Of a stretch of 64,000 nt of DNA, positions 42,225-53,509 are shown one piece after another; position 1 is the first letter of the stretch; every line of letters starts with the position of its first letter. Location of the stretch: contig CAMGYJ010000010.1 in assembly GCA_946122785.1 (NCBI GenBank), positions 31,785,608-31,849,607 of the forward strand, read 5' to 3'. A program made the translations under genes and the position numbers. The notes beneath the pieces were generated by a model that saw only the letters and a program-made list of their open reading frames with translations, did no database searches and was not told where the DNA came from. The stretch comes from Linum tenue. Taxonomy: Eukaryota; Streptophyta; Magnoliopsida; Malpighiales; Linaceae.

Positions 42225-44789
42225 ATGGCGATCGACTCTCAAATACCCACTCCGATGGTCAGAACAGAAACCTTTCCAGCGACGTTGCCGCTACGAAAAC
42301 TTTTGGCGAGGTCCGAACCTCTAGCGCGGGCACTAGTCTTCTTCGATCTTCTCCAAAGACTGGTGGCGGGTCTAGCGGTGCGTCATCTGTATTTAAACAG
42401 GCCGCTCAAGGTATGTTTAACTTCTTTCCTTTTCTACAGTCTAACCTAGAATGGGTTGTAGAGAATTTAGATTTAGTGCGCGATTTTTGAGCTTTTAACC
42501 AGATATAGGGAAAAAATTAGGCGGTCTTGGTATGGCCTTTTAGGGATAGGCAAGGACTGCCTAGTCAATGCCGGTACTTCCGCTGGTATGCGGGAAATGT
42601 TCTCAACAGTTGGCGACAACCTTGGAGACTTTAGTTGTTCTGAAGCCGAGAGCGAACCTCCGTGTACTACGCCTGTGGTTGCCCTTTCCTAAAACAGTGG
42701 GGACCGGGTTGTTGATGACCGCCAAGAAGCAGATAATGCACACCAGTCACAATCCTAGTGTCTGATGTTCTTCACGTGGAGGTGTTCCAAGCTATCAATG
42801 AATCACGTATCGTGTGCGGTTACACGAAGACATGTGGGAGATTGAGGAAGTTCCGGAGGCCGCCTACCAACAAGGACCGCCTAACGAAGCTGCTTATAAA
42901 CCTCACCAGGTTCTCCACTAGCTTAAAAACCATGGTCTCCCGCCATAATGGGACTATGAGGCTCCTTCGCCTGTTGGACGGCCCGACTCCTGTCCCGGTG
43001 GATGGATTCCCATTCACGTGGAGCATATTCAGATGGGCCTAACATTTCCGCTTCTCCCCATCCCGACGAGAACTCTACTTTATCTTGACTGCATGTTGGG
43101 CCGCCTCCCGACATTATTTTTCACTCCATTGCTTTCCAAGCTGCTTGTGAGAAACTCGGCGAGACGCCCTCCTTTGATGCATTTCGCTTGCCATACAAAA
43201 TGCGTTGTTCGGATAATTACTGGTCATGCTATAGGTGGGAGGCCCGCGTTGGTTTTGTGCTTGGAGCGCCTAAGTTAGATTCTCCATGGTTTAAGAAGTA
43301 CTTTTTTTCTCGTCCGAGTGGAAAATGGTACTCTGGTGACATTGACCGCCTACTAGGTTCTCAGTTGGTGATAAGAAGGATTAGAATTCTGATATTGACT
43401 CTCTTGAGCCCTTCAGACCGCTTCTTAAGCGGATAGTGAAGGCAGTCCAATTTCATCTTCCTCCTAAGGGGAATGATACTCTTCCTTGGAGATAATTCGA
43501 CATTTTCACGGTTAGTTTCTTTCTTCTCTTGCTGAGCTTGCCTCTCATGTTCTTTACTTATGTACTTATTTTGCAGGACTCACCGTTATGCCTCCAGCGC
43601 TCGACCGCCTAAACTGGTGCTGGTGCATCAAGCGTTGCCCTTCCTCCTCTTATCTCTCAGTCAGCGGTCCCAGGCTCAGTCCCTCCTTCAGTTACCTAGA
43701 CGCAACTTGTGGCCAGCCGCTCGGGGGTGTTGAAACTGTTTGAACCAGCTTCCAGCAAGGGATCTTCTAAGCGGTCCCTGGAAGCATCCGCGCTTAAGGA
43801 TAAGCAGTCAACCGCTGGTCAGGCTATATTGAAAGGCCTTCTTGGTGAGGCTCCCTCTGTTACACCGCTTGATCCTTACATCCCTATGATGAAGCAGAAA
43901 GGGACCGAACTTACCTCCACTGTCACTTTTTCTTCCCATGCGTCTCTATATCCCTCGGCGGCTAAGCGTGCCATGGACGTTATATCGGAGGAACTTGCGA
44001 TTCCTAATGACTATACCCAAGTTGCTGGTACCCCTATTCTAATTTCCGATACTAGGCATCTGGCGAGTGCAATCGCTCGATTCTTCTTTGAGGTACGTGT
44101 ATGCTTCCTGAAATCTTTGGCCTTTTCATTCACTTTTCCATCTAACTCTATGTTTTGTAGATCCAATTTGGGTTGAACCAAATGATGATGCATAATGACT
44201 CCTCCAGCGATCTGGATGACATCAACACGAAGGTTTTTCAACTCCAGGATTAGATATAGGAAGGTCGCGAGGGTTTTAAGAATGATCTAAGGGAGGAGGT
44301 CATGAGGAGCAGGAGATCGCTTTCATGGAGAAAGACGCCGAGCTAGCTTCTGCTAAGGAGGCGCTGAAGAAAGCTGAGGAGGAGGCTGAGCGGTTGCGGG
44401 AGGAGGTTCATGCATCGACTCTTTGGAAGAATGCTTTGCGGGAGGAGTTGGCCAAGGTCAGGGTAGAGAAAGCAGAGCTGGAGGATACCCTCTAGACTGA
44501 GCTCTTCAACGTGGTCGAATTAGCAAAGGCGAAGTTCTGGGAGTCTGAAGAGTTTAGTGTTGCCGATGATGTGAATTATAACAAGTTGATGAGGGATACT
44601 GTGGCTGCGATCCGCCACTGGTTTCACCGTGAGCGTCCTGAGATGGGCTGGGACTCAGACGTGATATGGGACGCGATTGAATACTGGCGTGATGATGATG
44701 TGAATTCTGAACATGTTGCGACCCCAACTGAAGCTGCCCCAGAAGTTAGCCTCCACGGTGGAACCGCCGATGATGAAGAAACTACTTAG
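42225..44789 (+). pseudogene. Gag-like ORF of a large non-autonomous retroelement (decayed)
   Basis: Scattered frames look like one degenerate ORF. 43188-43436 reads YWSCYRWEARVGFVLGAPKL and then WFKKYFFSRPSGKWY, reminiscent of the 'putative gypsy type transposon' domain. 43709-44176 is Ser/Lys-rich. 44305-44495 encodes a heptad-rich coiled coil (ELASAKEALKKAEEEAERLR). After a TAG near 44493, 44511-44789 reads AIRHWFHRERPEMGWDSD. This domain order is typical of the gag-like protein of LARD-type or Tat-related elements. No protease or pol follows. LTRs were not delimited. Confidence 0.5.
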
Positions 44790-44801
44790 CAGCCCTCAGT
44801 T

Positions 44802-45753
44802 TAGGGATGACAATCTCGATCCGTTCCGTTGGATTTTATCCGTCATGCCCTGTAATGTGGCTGATTTTATCCGACCCGTTCTAAAACAGGGTGGATCATG
44901 ACCCGCCCCGTGTAAAGAACGAAGCTGATTTGGATATCACCACCAACCCGCTTTGCCCTTCCTCTTTTTCACCCATATATATTCCCCTCCACTAGCCAGC
45001 TGTCCATTTTTTAGCACTCGTATTCCTCCAATTGTTGCTGGAAACGTACAAGATACAAGTATCTCTCCTTCTTTATGACTTTATTGATAATACTGCTATT
45101 CTACTGCCAAAAATAAATGTAAAATAACAATTTCTTTAAAAGCAATGGATATGATTAAAACTTTTATATTTAATTTTTATTGTCCATTTACAACAACGAC
45201 CCAGCCTTTCCCACTTCCCCACCAAAAGACTTCTCTTTCCTATCAAATTCCCACAACAATAAAACCAAAACCTAACTTTTCCTCTTCTCTGACCTCTTCC
45301 TCCTATTCCATTGCTGCAACCCAACAGGGTCTTTCTTCTCCATTGCACTGCAACCCTCCTCCATCTCCTACAATAACCACCCTCCATCGGCGAGTTCCTC
45401 CAATCTAGCTCGTCTGGCGAGTTCTAGCAGTATTGCCTAAATAAGACTTTTTCGGTCAAAAGGCAATGAACAGAGCGGTCGTCGCGGCTGTGGTGGCGAG
45501 CTCCAAGTTACCATGAATGAGGATGTTCTAATATGACAATCTCTTTGTGCATACCTCTGCAAATCCCTCTCCGATCTTTCCTTCTAATCTCTAAAGATGG
45601 AGTAGGTCAGATTTTATTCGACCCGTGCGGGGCAGTGAATGGAGCGAAAATTGCCGACCCGTGGCAGAGCACAGAGCAGAGCGGGTTATGAATTGCTGGG
45701 CAGGGCACGAATTTAGCAGTATCCGCCCCAAACATGACCCGTTGCCATTCCTA
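44802..45753. mobile_element. Non-autonomous hAT element with perfect 8-bp TSD
   Basis: The element begins TAGGGATGACAATCTCG and ends GACCCGTTGCCATTCCTA. The perfect 8-bp duplication CCTCAGTT lies at 44794-44801 and 45754-45761. Subterminal GACCCG/CGGGTC words mark both ends. An internal 87-codon frame is low-complexity and not called. Confidence 0.92.
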
Positions 45754-45989
45754 CCTCAGTTGGTGTATAAGTCTTTTAAGTGCACAGCAGTATTCCTTGA
45801 ACTAGTCTGTAATTTTGCTTTGCTTATCTTTTGAATGTGGTAAAGACTAAATCTGCCATATGGCAGTGGATATTTGTGTGCCCTATGTGACGTGCTTATT
45901 TAATTTTAGCTCGCTTCAAGTTATTTTGAGTAGTGGAAACCTTAATCTCATGCAGTTTTAGGTTGTGACTACAACTATTTACAACTATG

Positions 45990-46228
45990 ATGAACAATTT
46001 TGTGTACCGCTCTGGGGCGGTTCAAATGTGATGAACAATTATGAGGTTAACACTCTGAGGCGGCTTATGCTGCGAACACAACTTTTCATTACACTGCTCT
46101 GGGGCGGTTCAAATTGTGATGAACAATTTTAAGGTTAACACTCTGGGACGGTTTATGTTGTGAACACAACTTTTCACTATATCACTCTGGGGCGAGTTTA
46201 AATTGTGATGAACAATTTTGAGGTTAAC
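45990..46228. repeat. 87-bp tandem repeat array, left part
   Basis: GCTCTGGGGCGG recurs at 46009 and 46096, and as CACTCTGGGGCG near 46184, giving an 87-88 bp period. Each unit has two half-units: one with GTGATGAACAATTTTGAGG and one with TGTGAACACAACTTTTCA. The array continues at 51915 beyond the inserted retroelement. Confidence 0.85.
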
Positions 46229-47739
46229 TGATGACTCGGTATTTGCACATGTTTTCCCCTTTGTTTCTTGATTGTTTGAGCTTGAATTATCGCGTCTTTG
46301 GCCTATTTTATGCTAGTTTGTGTTCCTTTGTCACATTTCAGGTCCTAGCACATAAAGTGAAGCATAGGCGCAAAGTTCAAGTCAATCAGAGATCAATTGA
46401 CGATTCGGGAGAAGAAACTCGGGTATGACCTGAAGAAGAATGGATTTCTACCTCACTTCATGAACAAAGAATCATGCAAGCTTGTTATGAAATGAAAGAG
46501 GACGAGACTACGAGCGTCTGGGATCAAACGGCGACTGATTCGGAGTCCGGACGAGGGAGACTAAAAACACGGGCAGGAGGCCTTCAAAACACGGTCGTGT
46601 TCTGTGACCGTGCTTTTACTGCCGAGAGCAAATCCGAGTTTGGCAGACATGAGCTGATTACACGGGCAGGGCCGAGACAAAGCAAGGGCGTGTTTTCCCA
46701 AAGCACGGCCGTGTTTTCACCAACAAGATGGCCGTGTAATTAACCCTAGCCAAAGCACGGGCGGGCTGAGGCAAAGCACGGCCGTGCCCTCGACCGTGCT
46801 TTGGCCACTGATGCCTTTTTAGGCAGATTTTCAGCCAAAAGAGGGGAGATTCTAGTTTTAGAGAGATAGAGCGATTCCTAGAGAGAGAAAGCGACGAACA
46901 AGAGTCTCCAAGCGCCCTAGATCGATCTTCAACACCATTGGAGCTTGGTTTGAGCTTGGAGAAGTGCCGATTCAACGTCCAGGAGCAGAAATCCATCTTC
47001 ACAGTATGATTTCCGCATCTGATTCTGCTTTTGCTTCTCTCTCCATGGAGTAGTTCTCCCATTCATCTGGGTGTGGGAAACCCTAGTTCTGTATGTTAGG
47101 TTTGATTGTATGAACCCAAGTATTGATTCTATGATATTGATTATATTCGATTGAGGTTTGAATGATTGAATGGCATGAATCCTGATCAAATTCCTGTTGT
47201 TTCTGCTTTAACCTAGAATGAGAATATCTGACTAGGTTGATAGAGCATCCTTGATTGAAGGTAGGGAGTTGGTGACTTTAGTCGAGGAACCAACTCACTA
47301 TTCTGTACCGGTTTTACTCCGGTAGTGGAGGTTTTGTTCTTAGGGCCTCAATCTGTTTACTCCGGTGGAGGTTAGTCGCCCGCTAGAGATTCAGATTGAG
47401 AGGGTCTGAAGACCTTTAGTCGAGACTTCAGACTGTTTGAGAACCTTCCGCAGTATAACTTTCATAGAAATCGAACTTGGCAATTACAATCCGGCTTAAC
47501 TGCAGACTAGGGGGAACCATATCCGGGTGACCTCTCTTAACCTGAAAACAACCGTTTAGTTGCTTTGCTTGCTTGTTAGTTTAGATCTTCACTAAAGTTT
47601 CATTGCTAGATAATACGAATTCACTGAGTAGTCATCACATCTAGGACCCGGGTTGACATTAAAACCCAAACCCGCTATACTACGCTTTAGGAAGTGGTTA
47701 CACTTGGCCATTTTCTAGAGTGACAGTAGGAGCGAGTCA
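46229..47739 (+). repeat. 5' LTR of Athila-like copy 1
   Basis: 1511 bp. The first 340 bp closely match the 3' LTR; the rest aligns only in patches (for example GGTTACACTTGGCCATT near the end). The middle, 46560-46800, holds many CACGGGC and CACGGCCGTG words. Confidence 0.88.
46560..46800. repeat. CACGG(C/G)CGTG palindrome cluster in 5' LTR
   Basis: AAACACGGTCGTGTT, AAGCACGGCCGTG, ACACGGGCAGG and GACCGTGCTTT recur in both orientations over about 240 bp. The sequence can fold back on itself. A matching but differently arranged cluster lies at 50840-50995, and a shorter one near 58092-58130. Confidence 0.8.
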
Positions 47740-47745
47740 AGTTTT

Positions 47746-47762
47746 TGGCGCCGTTGCTGGGG
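47746..47762 (+). promoter_or_regulatory. tRNA-Asp-type primer binding site
   Basis: TGGCGCCGTTGCTGGGG lies seven bases after the 5' LTR. It is the primer-site class typical of Athila-like elements. Confidence 0.8.
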
Positions 47763-47874
47763 ACTTTCTAGATTATTAGGAAAGGCAGAAGTTTGTTACT
47801 TTAGCATTTTTCTTTTCTTTTCCACCCTTGCTTTTCACTTGGGTGTTTTTTTTTTGTTGGTGCAGATCTGAATC

Positions 47875-49086
47875 ATGGATCCTCATGGCTTCTCCAATCA
47901 TTGGGGGTATCCACCACCATCCGAGTGGTATTACCCCGAGACCCCCTGGAGCAATCAAGGAGGAGAAGACTATGGATTCGGGTTCCAGTACCAACCCCCT
48001 TACTACGGAGAACAATCTGACCCCTGGGCATATCAAGAACAATCTCATTACCAAGAAGACTTTCTCCCACAACCAGAAGGGCCATCAGCGCTGGAGTTAC
48101 CCATGGCGGCCTTCACGGGCCATTCTGCAGAGCCATGCTACACTCCACAGCCAGATCCAAACTATGAACTGAGGCTTCTCTTGGAGCAGTTCGTTCGGGA
48201 CTCCGAGAGACGCAATCGCAAGATGGATCTTCAAATCCAAGCCCTTTCCTCTTCCGATCCCTCATTTCTCCATGATATGGAGGAGGCTGTTCAACGCTCA
48301 GCGAAGCAAACAGAGTGGGTGGAGCAAGTTTGCTCACAACTTGCTCAAGATCACCCGTCTGCTACCATACTAGAAGAGGACGAGGAAGAAGAAGGCTACA
48401 AGGACATTGTGGAGCACACAGAAGTTGTCACGGAGAGCTCCCGTGATGATCATGATCAGGAATGTCCTGTCGTAGCCGACCACCCTTTCCCACATCCCAC
48501 ACTGAGCTTTGAAGAGGTGGGCATGAGTGAGGAGATGCAAGAAGATCTCATGAAAGAAATTGCTTGGCAACTTGCTCTCCAATCCGTGCTAGAAGAAGAA
48601 GAGAGAGAAAGGGTGCAGAAAGAAGTTGTGGAGGATGACAAAAGTGAAGCAGAAGGAGTTCTTGATCATTTCCCAGGGGTGATACCACATGAAGTAAGGG
48701 AGGTTGAAGGAGCAATTGGCGTCCAGGCTGATGACGGAGTTAAGGTGGAAGAGGCTTGCACCGGCCATGAGTTGCAGGTAATATCCCCACCAAACTTCGA
48801 GGAGCTGCTTGGCAAGGACCCATTTGCAGTGTCTCTTTGCCAGACCAAGGCCACATCGACATCGGTTCCCCTTGGTGGACGCGGTGGTGGCCAATCGATG
48901 CTGTCTTATCTGGTCTGGGGCAATGAGACGAGAGAAGAGAAGAAGAGGTCTCGAGGGTGGAGACTTCATCTGCATCAAGTGCACGAGCCTTCATCACCTG
49001 CCACATCACCTGCTTGTGACTTGAGACTCCACCTCATAGATGAGAACCTCAACTTCAAGGAGGTTCTAGCATGGACCGAAACTTAG
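47875..49086 (+). CDS. Acidic 403-residue ORF of Athila-like element
   Basis: The start MDPHGFSNHWGYPPPSEWYY is preserved in the remnant at 27917 (minus), supporting the ATG. Residues 1-60 are rich in Tyr, Pro and Trp. About residues 160-300 are strongly acidic with poly-Glu runs (LEEDEEEEGYKD, VLEEEERERVQKEVVEDD). Near the C-terminus are GKDPFAVSLCQTKATSTS and ENLNFKEVLAWTET. There is no CCHC knuckle, protease or RT. The minus-strand copy at 59885-60892 is highly similar. Conservation of the frame in two copies suggests it was functional for the element, perhaps as a gag-like or accessory protein. I cannot assign a function. Confidence 0.7.
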   Translation: MDPHGFSNHWGYPPPSEWYYPETPWSNQGGEDYGFGFQYQPPYYGEQSDPWAYQEQSHYQEDFLPQPEGPSALELPMAAFTGHSAEPCYTPQPDPNYELRLLLEQFVRDSERRNRKMDLQIQALSSSDPSFLHDMEEAVQRSAKQTEWVEQVCSQLAQDHPSATILEEDEEEEGYKDIVEHTEVVTESSRDDHDQECPVVADHPFPHPTLSFEEVGMSEEMQEDLMKEIAWQLALQSVLEEEERERVQKEVVEDDKSEAEGVLDHFPGVIPHEVREVEGAIGVQADDGVKVEEACTGHELQVISPPNFEELLGKDPFAVSLCQTKATSTSVPLGGRGGGQSMLSYLVWGNETREEKKRSRGWRLHLHQVHEPSSPATSPACDLRLHLIDENLNFKEVLAWTET

Positions 49087-49120
49087 GAGCCATCGTCCGG
49101 CTCACGACGTGAAAGAAGCG

Positions 49121-49145
49121 CTTGTTGGGAGGCAACCCAACCAGT
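49121..49145 (+). other. Conserved GCGCTT...GTTGGGAGGCAACCCAAC hairpin
   Basis: GTTGGG (49124-49129) and CCCAAC (49136-49141) form a perfect 6-bp stem with loop AGGCAA, just after the ORF stop. The same word is kept in the minus copy at about 59820-59845. A TTGGGAGGCAACCCAA motif downstream of the ORF is, to my knowledge, a recurring signature of plant Athila-like elements. Its role is unknown. Confidence 0.7.
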
Positions 49146-50472
49146 CGGTTTGCATTTCTTTCTCTATTTCTCCTCGGTTGAGTCAGTTTTGTTATTTGGT
49201 TTTAGAGTCAATAGCTCAACCTTTGTGAGATTTTGTGTGGTGTTTGTGTTCTGATTACTCTCTCCTCCTGGAATGCACCGCCTGCCCCGTCCATCATCAT
49301 TCACCCTTGATCTGGTAACTTCGTTCTACCCTCCTTATCTTTCCTCCATTGAGGACAATGTCGTGCTTAAGTGTGTGGGGGGGGGGTGTTCGATTATGTA
49401 TGCGGGTGAATGTTTGGCTGTTTGTGTGCTTGGAGCCTAGTCCACTGTCCAAATTTTTAAATTTGAGGGCTCCAAGTACGTGTTTCCTTGCAAATTGCCT
49501 ACTCAGTATGCTTTGAATTGACAGACTCTATAGTAATGTGCAACCTAGGGAGGTAGTGTAGCACTATGGAGGATGTTGAAGTATAAGATTTTTCCTATCT
49601 AGCTCTTTGCTGTGCCAGTTGATTTTGTGAATTAGTGGAGCTAGGACCGTTGAATTCATGTGGTAATGGTGACTCTATGTGGATTGTGTTTTGGACTCGT
49701 GTATCGAACAAGGTGCTCATATAGAAAATGGGAAGCAGTTGGTCCTCCATGTCGAAATCATTGAAATCTTAAACATGGGGTAAGCCCAACGTGTGTGGCA
49801 CCGTTCATTGCAGAAAATCGGGTTTTGGAAGAGATTTTAGTGATCCTTAGTGGGGTACTCCTACAAGGTGAAGCTAAGCTGTCTCTAGTACAAGTAAAAT
49901 TTTCACCCGTTGAACGGTTTGCCTACTTGAGGATGTGTTTTTAAGGGCACGGATAGAGCTTTCGACCCCCCTTAATTTCATTGACCCTCCGCACGAGTTG
50001 AGGAAAAGGAGTTAAAAGAAATACTCTGGCGAGCGCCAGATGTACAGAAATTGCTCTTGCTCGACTAATAAGGGTCGACCGTGCAAAAGACTGTAGTTGG
50101 ATCCCCCGCTAAGTGAATAAAAAGGAAAAAAAGTAAGTAAAATGAAAGTGAAAAAGGGGTTCCAACGGTGAAATGAAGTGAAAGAGCACCCCGGTACAAC
50201 GAGTCCTTGGTTGTGAATGGTGTGAGTCCCTTTATCCATGAACTGACTGTCTTACTTCTACTTTTTCTCATGATCCTGGCTTTAGTCTAGTACTCGCATT
50301 GAGAAAGATAGGGGACGTCTTAGAAGACCAGTTGACCTCGTAAGCTGCTTTATGATCTAGAAAGTCCTCTACCGACGATCGGGGTTGTTTGTTGCTATAG
50401 AGGTCTGGAGAGCTGCATTGGTTTGAGTTAGGTTTGCTTGGGGACAAGCAAACGGTTAAGTGTGGGGGAATT
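49146..50472 (+). other. Non-coding internal region of Athila-like copy 1
   Basis: About 1.3 kb without a long ORF. It is nearly identical to the reverse complement of 58493-59820 in copy 2, including a G run at 49378-49387. Conservation between copies comes from shared ancestry of the element. Confidence 0.7.
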
Positions 50473-51914
50473 TGATGACCCGATATTGGCACATGTTTTT
50501 CCCCTTTGTTTCTTGATCTTTTAAGCTTGCATTATCGCTTCTTTGGCCTATTTTACGCTAGGTTGTGTTCCTTTGTCATATTTCAGGTCCTAGCACATAA
50601 AGTGAAGCATAGGCGCAAGTTTCAAGTCAATCAGAGATCAATCGGCGATTAGGGAGAAGAAACTCGGGCATGGCCTGAAGAAGAATGGATTTCTACCCCA
50701 CTTTATGGACAAAGAATCATGCAAGCTTGTCATGAAAAGAAAGAGGACGAGACTACGAGCGTCTGGGATCAAACAGCGACTGATTCGGAATCCAGACGAG
50801 GGAGAAACGAAGCATTGAATATAGGGGAACAGGTTCGGCAGTAAAAACACGGGCGCGCCTAAATCAAAACACGGCCGTGCCCATATTTAGGCATGACCGT
50901 GTTTTGACCGACGCGCCCGAGCGTGTTTTTAACACGGGGCAAAACACGGGCGGGTAAAAGCAAAACACGACCGTGCCCGCGACCGTGTTTTGCCCAGAAT
51001 TGGGTTTTTTAACCCAAATTCGAGCCAAAGGAGATGGAGAGCTGGGTTTTGGATCCCAAACACCCAAGGGACGAACCAAAGAAAGAGAGGGCGATTTGAG
51101 GGCATTCTAAGAGTGGAATTTGAGGATTTCTTTGCCTTGGAAGCTTGAGGAACAAGCCCGGACTTGAAGACTGATCATCTGAAGATTCTTACTGCAGTCT
51201 CTCTCTTCTCTATGGAGTAACTTCCCTTCACTTAGGTTTTGAGGAACCCTAGCCATGTTTGTTTGATTGGATGATTGTATGAGTACTCCTACTTGATAAT
51301 CTTGAGTTCATATTTAGTCTATGCATGTTTTCATGATTCAATTCTGCTTGTCGAGATTATTGATTCTGCTTTGATCCTATGAGAGCGAATACCTGATTAG
51401 GTCAATAGAGCACCATAGATTGATAGTATTGGATCGATTGCTTTAGTCGAGGGTTGATTCACTGCTTTGTATCGATTGAGAACCTCATTCGATAGAGGGA
51501 ATCTAGTTCAGAACGCCTTGATCGGTTGTTCTAGAGAAGGATACGTCCCTCTAGGCAATTGACTCAAGAGGGCCTTGTTCCTTTAGTCGAGACTCAAGGT
51601 CTAGTTAAGGATTCTCCGCATTGTGAATGAAAGTGAAACATGTTAGAGATCATCAATCGTTAATCTGGCTAGTGGCTAGGGGGAATCATACCTAAGTGAG
51701 TTCCCAACCTGTAATTAGATTAACTTTAACTGTAGTTTGCTAGAGTAGTTTTAGTTCTTTCATCTTAATCTGGTTTGCTAGATAATGAACTGAAGCTGAG
51801 TAATAGTAACTCTAGAGACCCGTGGATTCGATATTTATTACTTGAGCCACTATACTGCAGTCCCTTTCATTGGTTACACTTGGCCATTGTTAGGAGTTGT
51901 GTCATAGCGAGTCA
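50473..51914 (+). repeat. 3' LTR of Athila-like copy 1
   Basis: 1442 bp. Its last 170 bp match copy 2's LTR end (57180-57345) far better than this element's own 5' LTR. CACGGGC/CACGGCCGTG words cluster at 50840-50995. Confidence 0.88.
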
Positions 51915-52130
51915 TTAACACTCTGGGGCGGTTTATGTTGTGAACACAACTTTTCATTGTATTGCTCTGGGTCGGTTTAAATTGTGATACACAATATTGG
52001 GTTAACACTCCGTGGCGGTTTACGTTTTGAATACCACTTTTCATCTTATCGCTTTGTGGTGTTTTAAATTGTGACAAGCCTTAAAGATAAACGCTTTGAG
52101 GCGATTTTCATTGATTTCATCTTCTGAGAG
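51915..52130. repeat. 87-bp tandem repeat array, right part
   Basis: The array resumes immediately after the 3' LTR with TTAACACTCTGGGGCGG and TGTGAACACAACTTTTCATT. It decays over two further units (GCTCTGGGTCGG, ACTCCGTGGCGG, GCTTTGTGGTG). It is the direct continuation of 45990-46228. Confidence 0.85.
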
Positions 52131-53178
52131 ACGATGATTCTACTACATCTGAAATGCCTAACAAAATACATCGCAGGCAACGATCATGATGACCGCTTCA
52201 AAAAGTCTAGCGGTCGTGCGATTTACCTTTGCGGCCTAGTCTCCAAAGTATTTCTTCAAGTGGATGGCATTCCAACATCCTTCAAGTAATGACGAGTAGG
52301 ATTGTGCAATGGTCTATTCTTTGCCGGATTGCACCAGACCAAACCGAAGTTAAGATCGAACCAGAAAGATTAGAGTATAATGTGGTTCGATTCTTGGTCC
52401 CCATAAATTTTATAATTACTGAAGAAATAATCGACCAAACATATATATGGATTGGACCAAACCGGATCAAATGGACCAAATGCAAGGATAGTCCAGTCCT
52501 TGATCCTAAAATGTCCTTCACTAATAGATCGCGATTCTCATGAGTTTGGTTCTGTTTAAATCGAACCAAACCGTTGTACATTTTTTTTATTCTATATGGT
52601 TATCTGTCGGGCGTCTTGGTATTGGATCCATTTCTCTGGCCTTTTACAAATTCCAATGTCCTTTTATTCGTGCATAAAAGCTTCCACAATCTAGTGGCCA
52701 AAATGGAGATCTCAAATTACATGAGCAATAGGTCTTACATGTAAGGGGTCCTATGACGAGGAAAATTAATTCGAACTCATCACTGGGTCAAGGAGTGGAA
52801 TGGGTTTTCATACCAAGAAGATTTACTCAGCTAGCACATATTGTTTGGCGCACTTTGAAACACCATGGAATTCCTCTATGTATTGGGTAGATAGGTCACC
52901 CTTGCACCTATGTGATGTTTTCGATTCCGATGACTTCATGACCACTCTACGTTATTACAAGCAATGCAGTCAAAATCACGATACTAGGTAAAATAGTTTT
53001 GGTGATCTAAAATCGTAAAAGCGTATGTTTTTAATATTTAAAGCTTAGATTTTGATTACACTTGTAAGTGAAAACGTGATTCTATGTATAAACATTCTGG
53101 TAATCTATAAGTATAATAGCGCAAGTGTTTAACTTTTAAAGCCTGATTTTGACTACATCGATATTACAAGTAATACAC
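52131..53178. other. Intergenic, decayed repeat; possible hAT-like element
   Basis: Between about 52300 and 52580, ACCAAACC, GGTTCGAT and ATCGAACCA words occur in inverted arrangement, as in hAT subterminal regions. The ends (ATTGTGCAATGG and CCGTTGTACAT) are only roughly complementary. The rest has no gene signal. Confidence 0.4.
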
Positions 53179-53421
53179 TGTAACACCCGACCTTTGGGTT
53201 TATATTTGACCATAATACAAGAATGGTTGGGTTAAAGGTTACGTACGATTGGTTGCAATTGCGGATTATAATAATAATAGTAATAATAACTATTATATTA
53301 TTATCTCAAAAGAAATAGTGGGGCGGCCAAAGAGGCCGAGCGGCCTCCACTTCCACGTGCAAATAATAACAGTGTCTCCGCCAAGAATCCTCCCGGCAGT
53401 GCCGCTTAAACCCCATCAAAC

Positions 53422-53507
<86 letters not shown>
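53422..53507. repeat. Compound microsatellite (CT)n(TA)n
   Basis: About 14 CT units run directly into about 29 TA units. It is likely polymorphic. It generates long false ORFs of alternating Tyr-Ile. Confidence 0.97.

Positions 53508-53509
<2 letters not shown>

Larger units (their letters stand above)
46229..51914 (+). mobile_element. Athila-like non-autonomous LTR element, copy 1
   Basis: A 5.7-kb element with a 5-bp duplication TTAAC (46224-46228, 51915-51919). The 5' LTR is 46229-47739 and the 3' LTR 50473-51914. Both start TGATGAC(T/C)CGRTATT and end GCGAGTCA. The primer region TGGCGCCGTTGCTGGGG (47746-47762) is tRNA-Asp-like, as in Athila/Calypso elements. A 403-codon ORF follows. A purine run (GTGTGGGGGAA) precedes the 3' LTR. 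No pol domain is present, so the element must borrow its enzymes. The LTRs are near-identical only in their first 340 bp or so. Confidence 0.9.
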
